A DNA stretch of 64,000 bases from the NCBI RefSeq assembly GCF_932294415.1, contig NC_065535.1, positions 89,482,862 through 89,546,861 on the forward strand, in the 5' to 3' direction. Positions within the stretch are counted from its first letter, which is position 1, and each line of letters begins with the position of its first letter. Under the pieces are notes generated by a model. It saw only the letters and a program-made list of their open reading frames with translations. It made no database searches and was not told where the DNA came from. This DNA comes from Quercus robur. Lineage: Eukaryota; Streptophyta; Magnoliopsida; Fagales; Fagaceae. Shown piece by piece: positions 56,381 through 64,000 of the stretch. A program made the position numbers and the translations under genes.

Positions 56381-58124
56381 GAGCATCCACAGTAGTGGAA
56401 CTAAAAATTTAGTTATTTGGTACCACAAAAAGTTACTTTATCTATTTTACCTACTCACATGCTGCAACAGTAGATCTATTTTAGCTTTTAACATAATAAA
56501 ATAATATAAATATTATAATAAAATAATATATCCACTACAATAAAATAGTATATCTACTACAATAAACAACAATCACAACCACTCGCAACCGCTATTGTTG
56601 CCACTACCGTCGCCGCCACCGACTCTTCCATCGCCACCGCAATTGCTACTGTTGCCACTACTGCCGCCACTGACTCTTCCACCACCACCACCACCGACTC
56701 TTCCGCTGCCGCCACCGCCACATGATAGCAAATAATCGTTTAGTATTAACAAGTAATTTTTTTTAACTCCAAAAGTTGAAGAATCAAAAACTGACACAAG
56801 AGTATTTTGAGATGTTCCCAAAAGTTGTGAGTCAATTTCTACATCCTCATTCATGATACCCATATAATATGTTAGGTCTCTACGTGACTCCATAAAATTA
56901 GAAAAAAAAAATGTAAACTTCCTTGCGCACAGAAAATTCTCAAACTAACATTTATATTAAAACTTAAAATACCTAGAATTATAACAATAGAACATGATTA
57001 TTCATAAATACTTAATTTGACATGTAGCTTAATCCCACTGATAAAGAAAACAACAAATTCATTTTTGAGCATCTCAAAACCAAACAAACAATTTCTCATT
57101 AAAATGACCACAAGAAATCCTTTTTGTGTGCTTCTGTTTCTAGTTTTGTGCAATAGAATATAAAATTAGGACAAGAACTTCTATTACAAGAAAACCACAC
57201 AACAAATTCCTGCAAACAGAAAATTCCCAATACATTCCAATACAAATACATTCTGTCCATTCATAGATGCTCTGAATCAAAATGAATCAAAACGAATGGA
57301 TGCTCTGAGATCAAATGACAGAACTTTTCATTGAGCAAGAATAGCAAAAAAATTATTGCATCTAAAATAATAAACTGAAAGAACAAGAAAAAAAAATCAT
57401 TGACCACATTGCTAGTTATCTCAGTTTTTTCTCTTGAACCCCCAAGCTAAAATGGAAATAAGGGACACCCGTTCCAGCAGAGAACAAAATATCCATCCTT
57501 TTCTTTGATGTTATACCCAAATAAAAAATCCCAAGCATGTAGATGAAGAAGATAGAGATAACTAACCTGAAGTGGATTGGCAGAAGAGAAGTGCTCGATG
57601 AAGAAGATAGAGATAACTAACCTGAAGTGGATTGGCAGAAGAGAAGTGCTCGGGGGCGTGGGTCTGAGGCGGATTGGCGGCGTAGGTCTGAGGTTGACCA
57701 GCGGCTTGGGAGTTCGACTAAGTGGGTCAGCTGGTGGGTCGGCAACGTCGAGCTTCGGTGGCGATGACATTAAGGATCGAGGGTCGGCAGCGGTGAAACA
57801 GGGAGGTGAGAGTTTGAGAGAGTGAGCTTGAGAGAGTGAGCTTGAGAGAAAGTGAGACAGAGTGATGAGAGCTTCAGAGTGAGTTGAGAGTGACACTGAG
57901 AGAAAGACACGGTGAGAATAAAAGAATATATTTTAATTCGGTTGGAGAATAATTTTTTATTTTTTTTTAGCTTTCAGCTACAGTGCATAACCATACATAG
58001 TTGTGCATTGTAGCAATGAAGGTAAAATATTTACCTTTAGCTCCATTGCTATAGTGTGGATTTTTGTGTTTTGGTAGAGCTAAAATAGCTATATAGCTAT
58101 TTAGCTCCACTGTTGTGAGTGCTC
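56381..58124. mobile_element. Non-autonomous foldback element, GAGCATCCACAGTAG...GTGAGTGCTC
   Basis: Ends GAGCATCCACAGTAGTGGAA and CTCCACTGTTGTGAGTGCTC are inverted and belong to the same terminal group as 6,806-7,939 and 60,757-61,699. No matching 3-bp duplication is seen here. The interior has a Gly/Ser-coding-looking CCACCGCC minisatellite (about 56,585-56,722) and a GC-rich end. No transposase. Confidence 0.6.
57541..57651. repeat. 55-bp direct duplication
   Basis: GAAGAAGATAGAGATAACTA followed by ACCTGAAGTGGATTGGCAGA and GAGAAGTGCTCG occurs twice in tandem (about 57,543-57,595 and 57,598-57,651), with essentially no differences. Confidence 0.9.
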
Positions 58125-58132
58125 TCATGCTT

Positions 58133-59365
58133 GGTACCCAACCCCAAATTTGCAAAATCCCAACCTCACAATAGGCACTGTAGCTGATCTCATTGACCAA
58201 AACACTCACTCTGGGAAAACTGATTTGGTTAGATCTTTGTACCCTAACCCTACAAGCTCAGAGATTCTTAGCACCCCCATTTCCAAAATAGGTGCTATTA
58301 TAGATAATCTCTTGTGGAAATTCTCAAACTTTCTCAAACTCAGGGGAGTATGAAGTCCAAAAAGTTTATGAAGTCCTTTTGGAGGATGCTAACCATTCAA
58401 CCACAGTAACATCTAGACCCCATAGTATTCCTAATGTTGTATGGAAACTCATTTGGAAGGTTAGGCTGCCTTTAAAAATATGCAACTTGGATTTGCCAAC
58501 TTTCCTCACTTTGAAGAGGAGGGGAATCCCAACTACTGCTCTATGCCCCTTTTGTGATAGTGAAGAGGAGTCATCTAGTCACCTTTTCCTCCAATGTAAC
58601 TTTGCTAGAGCTTGCTGGTATGGCTTCCAACTAGCCATCCATACCTCTACTCTAGGTTCTATGACAGTTCAGCAATGGCTCACCACTTCTATTGTCAGAC
58701 ACAAAAGGATGGATGCGGATAGCATGAAATTTTTACAATTGATGTTCATCACTCTCTGGACAATTTGGAATCATAGGAACATAGTGGTTCATGAAGGAGT
58801 TAAACTTGATCCAATGAATATCATTTTAACTACTCAAAACTTGTTTTGCAAGTACCAAGAGGCCTTTGATAAACACCTCAATACTGGAAATAGGTCTTAT
58901 AGGCAGAGAAGTGTGGCTTAAGGAGTTGATGGTCAATGGTGCATTGTTCTCAAGATATTTGGTGTTAGAAAGAAAAGAAGGAAAAAGAGTGCCTTTGCTT
59001 ACAAGGCTCAGAATGCTCAGGGGGATACTGTGTTTAGTGGTTGCAGTAGCAGTGCAGCACGATCAGCTTATGGAGCTTTGCTTGAAGGATTAGGAGAAGC
59101 AGCAGCTCGAGCTAAAAGACTTCACTTAAACCAGATTTTGGTTTTGAGCAGTAGTAAACATCTAGTCCAGTTGTTCAACAAGGGTGGGATTCCAGGTTGG
59201 AAAGAAAAAACGTTGGTTGTTGATATTCTGTCTTTGAAACATCAGGGTCTAAGTTTTTCTTTCCTTTGGGTTCCAAGTTTTGTGCTTGGTAATGTAAATA
59301 TTTTGGTTGATGTGGCTTCCAGTGTTCCAATACACTATAATTGGTCTCAGCCTTCAATTGTGTAA
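58133..59365 (+). pseudogene. L1-type LINE 3' fragment (zf-RVT plus RNase H-like)
   Basis: The plus strand has NPNLTIGTVADLID and DNLLWKFSN. It then has VWKLIWKVRLPLKI, LKRRGIPTTALCPFC, ESSSHLFLQCNFARACW and FITLWTIWNHRN. This is the zinc-finger region (zf-RVT) after a plant LINE reverse transcriptase. Further on, in another frame, 59,020-59,365 gives the RNase H-like end (SAYGALLEGLGEAAARAK, VVDILSLKHQGLSF). Frameshifts break it and the reverse transcriptase is missing. It begins close to the end of the 56,381-58,124 element. No clear poly(A) tail, only a short (GA)n at 59,388-59,405. Confidence 0.85.
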
Positions 59366-60447
59366 TGCTCCTTTTTTCTGGTTGATGAGAGAGAGAGAGA
59401 GAGAAGTATGCTTGTTTGTAAGACTTTAGGATTTGGCTTATCTCCAATACTTTTTTAACTGAAGGTATTCTTTTATTTTATATATACAATAGCAAGTGAT
59501 AGTGAGTTTTAATATCCACATTTTATTTAGTTAGTAGGTAATGTGACAGTTTCTCATTAAAACAAAAGGAGATTTCAATTAAAAAAGTACTGGAAATAAG
59601 TCAAACCTAGGACTTTATTGGCCAAGCTCCAAGTCTATAGAGATCATGCATTGAATTGTTAGAAAATTTGAGAGATGTTGACTTCATTTTGCAGCAGTGT
59701 GCTTTTCCTGTGGTACCCTTTTGTTAGTTCATGTTAGTAAGATTGCTACTTGGACTTATTATTTGGTGGAGGTGCAACATTTTTTTGTTTGTTTGTGTTA
59801 TTAGTAAGGTTGGGATCAACTACAGTAACTCCCTCCTTTTTATTCCTTGATACCATTGCAGAAATAATAAGTACAATGACATGAAGTTCTTTCACAGAGA
59901 GAATTAACAAAAGACTTTGAGGGTTTATATTGAAGTCTTTCCTGCTACATTGCACATGGCCATCATTTAATGAATAATTAGTAAAGCTACTGTGGCACTT
60001 GCCTGATTTTGTTCATGGAGTCTCTTGTTTCTATTAAACCATATCACCCATAGAGTAATGAGTATGAGTTGTAAGAAACTATTCCCATTTAAAGATTCAC
60101 TCATGGGATTGAGAATCATGCTTTCCATCCATTTATGGAGGGGTTGGCCTTGTATAAAATCATATCTGAGATTGATTGCTAAATTCCACCATAATACATG
60201 TTATGGAACATGACACATTTTATCACAAGAGCTTCTCCTTCGATTTAGGCAAAAAATTAACATGAATATCCTTTTTTTCTAAATTCATTTAAGAATTTCA
60301 ACAAACATGTAAAATACAAAATCTAGCAACCCCAAATGTTTACTAAATACAACCTTTACAACAAAGGGACTTTTTTTCTCTCCACACTTTTCCTAATAAA
60401 ACAAAAATCAAATATTATCATCACCATAGACACTATCCCTAACCTGG

Positions 60448-60534
<87 letters not shown>

Positions 60535-60756
60535 AGAAGAAGAAGAAGAAGAAGAAGAAAAGAAACAGTTCCTGGGTATTAGAAAAAGAATAGCTGCAGG
60601 TCCAAGAAATCGAAACATAAATTTCCATTGATACATTGCACAATTTCATTATAAAAGTTGACTTTGTGTGCATGGACCAGTAGGCAAAAAAGTAAAATGT
60701 GGACAAACCAATTGAAGATTCAAATCATTTCCAAGTTACAATCTCGAGAGCTATAA
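59366..60756. other. Intergenic, no gene seen; (GA)n/(GAA)n
   Basis: AT-rich with no supported coding region. Contains the (GA)n tract at about 60,451-60,530 followed by (GAA)n to about 60,560. Confidence 0.55.
60451..60560. repeat. (GA)n then (GAA)n compound microsatellite
   Basis: About 40 GA units are followed by about 9 GAA units. Confidence 0.95.
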
Positions 60757-61699
60757 GAGCATTCTCATCAGGTGTGTCAAATGCCAAATATTTTGCATTT
60801 GACACACCAAACACCACTATTCAAGCCTCATGAGGTGTTCTAAATGTGTCAAAAATTTGAAACATGTTACAGTACCGTCTCAAATATGAGACGGTACAGA
60901 TATCAATGCCAAAATTTTTTATTATTTGTTTATTCACCGGGTTTTCTCTCTCATATATTCATTTTGACTTTCTCTCTCTCTTTTCTCTCATCTTCGTTCT
61001 TTTCTCTCATCTGAGTTCGTTCTTTTCTCTCTTGCCAATCTCGCCGAAGCTACCAATCTTGCCGCTGATCTAGCTAGAGCCATAGTCGTCCTCCATAGCT
61101 CCCTCTACACTCTCATTCTCTTCCTCTCTCATCCTCAAGCCGCCTGAAGCCGATCTCGCCTAAAACCACCTCAAGCCGCTGAAACCGATCTCGACTAAAG
61201 TTGCCTGAAGCTGATCTCGTCGCTTACGTCTCCCACTTGAAGCCGATCTTGCCACTTGAGCTGTGGGTTTGTTTGATTTGGGATGGGTTTTGAGGTTTGT
61301 GAATGTGGTGGGTTGTAGGTTAGTTGTGGCAGTGGTACTGTGGTTGTGGCGGTAATTTGGTGGTTGTGGTGGTGATTATTGGGTAGTTGTGGTGGTTATT
61401 TTTTGGGTTGTTGTGGATTTTTTTTTTTTTTTTAAGATGCTGTTAGTGGATGTGGGTTTGTGCCGGTGGTGGCTATTGATGTTGTTGCGGCAGTGGTTGT
61501 TGGTGGTTGTTGTTGCAGTAGTGGTGGAGGAGTTGTTGTTGTTGTTGTTGGAGGAGTTTAATATATTATTTTAATGTATAGAAGGGAAGAATAAAACATC
61601 TGATAAATGAAATGTTGTAAAATGACATGGTAAAATAATAAAATAAGCTTTTGGTATGTCAAAATGACATTTTTTATAGAAGAGCTACTGAGAATGCTC
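60757..61699. mobile_element. MITE-like element with TAA duplication
   Basis: 943 bp; left GAGCATTCTCATCAGGTG, right CTACTGAGAATGCTC; TAA on both sides (60,754-60,756 and 61,700-61,702). The interior includes a GT-rich GGTGGTTGT low-complexity tract. No coding domain. PIF/Harbinger-type is inferred from the TAA duplication. Confidence 0.72.
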
Positions 61700-61702
61700 T
61701 AA

Positions 61703-61948
61703 AGAATTCTTATCCTTCTTCTAATTCTTTACCAAACTTATTGTCACCAAACTTAATCAATTCCATCACTTTTCCATATACGATCCGAAAGAATCAACAA
61801 TTTTCAATTTTCGACATTCTAAAGAACATGATTTCAAGAAAATTTCATAACAAAAGCATAAATCTCAACTCTTGAGAGGGGTGTTAATTTATAGGTTATT
61901 GTTCGTGGGGATTGATGAGTCAAAGAACATCGTGACAACATGTCATCC

Positions 61949-62041
<93 letters not shown>

Positions 62042-62393
62042 ATTTGAAAAATGAAATGTGATGATTAAATGTACTCAATAATTCATAATAATATTATGGG
62101 TTAGGCTTAAATTCAATATCCAATAGTACTAGATCCGTTGAAATAATGACATATGTCCACTTTTAGACATGTGTCACCATCTGACCAGGTCCAGTACACT
62201 AATACACTGGACCTAAACCAAGTCTTAATATTTCTTTTATTTCACATTTTAATGTTACAAAATTCTTTCCTTCAAGTTTTATCTATCAATAGTTGCACAA
62301 ACATGTTCTTCGATGCTAATCGATACACCATTGCATGTGAAGGTATTTTCTTTCTTTCTTTCTTCTCTTTTTTTATTTTTTATTTTTTTATAT
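61703..62393. other. 3' flank of WAT1 gene 2, with a long (GA)n
   Basis: No gene. A perfect (GA)n of about 44 units lies at 61,952-62,040. A short GGTCCAGTACA/TACACTGGACC inverted motif is near 62,188-62,214. Confidence 0.6.
61952..62040. repeat. (GA)n microsatellite
   Basis: About 44 uninterrupted GA units. Confidence 0.97.
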
Positions 62394-64000
62394 TTACTTA
62401 CATATCCCACTCTCATCAACATTGCATGCTTTATCAGTCAAAAGGGGTTTCTCCAAATCAATTTTCCAACTTGTTTTCTCTGAAGTATCAACTTCCGAGG
62501 TCTTCACGGTACTTGCCTCATCAGTCTGGAAATTTGCGTTTTCTTTGATTTCAACAAGGTCTTTGGCTTTACCCCATAGCACGGCATATAAACCAATAAT
62601 CACACTAACTCCACCAATTAAGCTGAAAAAATCCACATTGGTCTATTTTAGATATCTAAAGTTAACTTATCAAAGCATTGATAAATTGCCAAAAAAACAC
62701 ATTCAATTGCCCAAAAAATATGAATGAAAAATCCAAGTTGTCATAATAATTGTTGTAAAGTGCACTAACATCAGGTGTGCTAAATGCTAAAAGAAAAGAA
62801 AAGAAACGCACTAATTAATACACCAAACACTAAAAGCCCACCTATATGAAGGGTCATTATTGAGTATTCCTGGAATATCATAAATGTGTACTCTCCCATT
62901 TCAAATAACTATAAATCCTACTAATTACATTTATGATGAGACCCACAATTTATGTAAGAGGATGAGTACGCATTTATAGTACTCTTGGATGTATCAATTG
63001 CCAAAAAAATTTGGCACACTACCGTACAAATAGAATGGCATAAATATTTTGTTAATTTTGTATTCAAAGTTCTCTCCTCATGATTGTAGGAATTAATTAA
63101 TAGTTATTTAAACTTTCTCTCTCCCATATGTATTCATTGCTTTTGAGAACAAAAAAGAAAAGAAAAGAAAGAAAGAAAGAATATAAAAAGAATCAAAAGA
63201 ATAAAAATATATATTTATCTAAATAAAATAGCTTTTTAATGTATCAAAATAGCATATTTTTAAAACACATGATGCTAGTACATAACATAATTTTGTTAAA
63301 GTCTCATCTCGATCAAAACAGAATGGAATATAGGGATATTCTGGTTAAATAAAAATTACTTTTAATTAAAAAGATATTCCAAGTTTTACAAAGTTGAGAC
63401 AATGTTACCTTCCGGTATAGATCTTCTCATGAAGAAACGCAGCAGCCAATATGGTCACAATAACTGTGCACAGAGGATTGAACATTGCAGAAAAGAGTGG
63501 ACCCCTTCTTGATATGATCCATGCTTGAACGAAGAATGAAAGCCCAGATCCTATACATCCCTACTCATATGATATTCCAGTTTCAACTATTAAGATCATG
63601 TCAATTTTTAATTCAATTAATTATCATCTTAAATGAGCAATTAAAATGAACATTTTATTGAAAACCAACTACGTACTGAAAAATGTTCTTAGCATTTGCT
63701 TAAATAAAAAACTACTTACTGTAAATAAAATACATGCAACTTCAAGAGGTGAATGTATATTCCATGCATTTGGGTCTCGCTCTATAAATAGTGTAAGGAT
63801 CGCTGATTGTATTGTGGCTGAGAAACACATCCAAGCTGATAAAGATAGGTGGTCAGAATAGCTTTCTGAAACTAGAACCTGGTTAAATTAAATTATAGCT
63901 TTTTAGTGATCTAGATCTAGTATAGTTATCAGATCATTAAAAGAGAAATATAGATCTATCGATACCTGTAAAATCAGCCATAGTGCCCAGCAACAACAAC
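62394..64000 (-). CDS. WAT1-related (nodulin MtN21/EamA) transporter, gene 2, 3' half
   Basis: Minus-strand exons 64,000-63,966 (cut by the window edge), 63,878-63,720, 63,560-63,409 and 62,622-62,394 join in phase with GT/AG borders. They encode the C-terminal half: WALWLILQ; VLVSESYSDHLSLSAWMCF..IQSAILTLFIE; GSGLSFFVQAWIISRRGPLF and MFNPLCTVI; VIIGLYAVLWGKAKDLVEIK. A cytoplasmic tail with IDLEKPLL follows, and the stop is TAA at 62,396. Exon sizes and phases match gene 1 (159 and 152 versus 159 and 149 nt), so the two are paralogues in the same orientation. Gene 2 keeps the full tail that gene 1 has lost. The 0.79-kb last intron holds a MITE-like block. A membrane transporter; substrate unknown. 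The 5' exons lie beyond the window. Confidence 0.88.
62760..63285. mobile_element. MITE-like block in the last intron of WAT1 gene 2
   Basis: The left GTGCACTAACATCAGGTGTG and the right read inward (TGTACTAGCATCATGTGTTT) are inverted and related to the 60,757 element's ends. The flanking duplication is unclear, so the ends are approximate. Confidence 0.55.

Noticed and set aside
60336-60706. Poly-Arg/Glu and poly-Ser/Leu open frames
   Set aside because: Both strands of a (GA)n/(GAA)n microsatellite.
1-64000. tRNA or rRNA genes
   Set aside because: None recognised. TGGTATCA-type strings found are retroelement primer sites, not tRNA genes.

Overview
This is nuclear DNA of a flowering plant, almost certainly a eudicot. 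The evidence is plant-type spliced genes (WAT1/nodulin-MtN21-like transporters, FAR1-like and B3 domains), AT-rich intergenic DNA, and a dense nest of plant transposons (copia, TRIM, hAT, MULE, MITEs, L1-type LINEs). A woody eudicot would fit, but I cannot name a species.

Layout. 1-2.3 kb: antisense Ty1/copia remnant split by a 1.36-kb solo LTR. 3.8-5.2 kb: a complete TRIM retroelement with a MITE nested in its 5' LTR. 5.5-9.7 kb: nested MITEs and foldbacks (TAA duplications) and a non-autonomous hAT element (8-bp duplication). 10.5-18.5 kb: a seven-exon minus-strand WAT1-related transporter gene (gene 1). Its last intron holds a full-length but dead antisense Ty1/copia element with matching 184-bp LTRs. 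19-21.5 kb: MITEs and simple repeats. 21.6-22.0 kb: a decayed FAR1-type DNA-binding domain.

22,020-54,161 is the centrepiece: a 32.1-kb Mutator-like transposon (MULE). It has about 130-bp terminal inverted repeats and a perfect 9-bp target duplication (TCAAGGAAT), and it interrupts the FAR1-like remnant. It carries an uninterrupted 881-aa MURA-type transposase with DDE triad, SWIM finger and zinc knuckle. It also carries a plant-mobile-domain (PMD) gene, an intact four-exon double-B3 gene and a broken B3 copy, and a 145-aa protein with an RNase H1 N-terminal (viroplasmin-type) fold. A 377-aa uncharacterised transposon-type protein and three small coiled-coil proteins of one family complete the set. 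Between these lie intron-containing fragments of at least four host genes: aldo-keto reductase, ABCC transporter, PLAA/UFD3-type WD protein and beta-galactosidase. Clusters of an AACTCGAT...ATCGAGTT palindrome, also present in the TIRs, lie upstream of most of the element's genes.

54.2-62 kb: FAR1-like remnant tail, a second small MULE (1.66 kb, long TIRs, 8/9 matching duplication), a 1.74-kb foldback element, an L1 LINE tail and a TAA-flanked MITE. 62.4-64 kb: the 3' half of a second minus-strand WAT1-related gene (gene 2), close in sequence to gene 1. The two are probably tandem duplicates pushed about 44 kb apart, mostly by the giant MULE.

Splice sites, domains and element ends were read by eye. 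No database search was run, so family names rest on recognised motifs.
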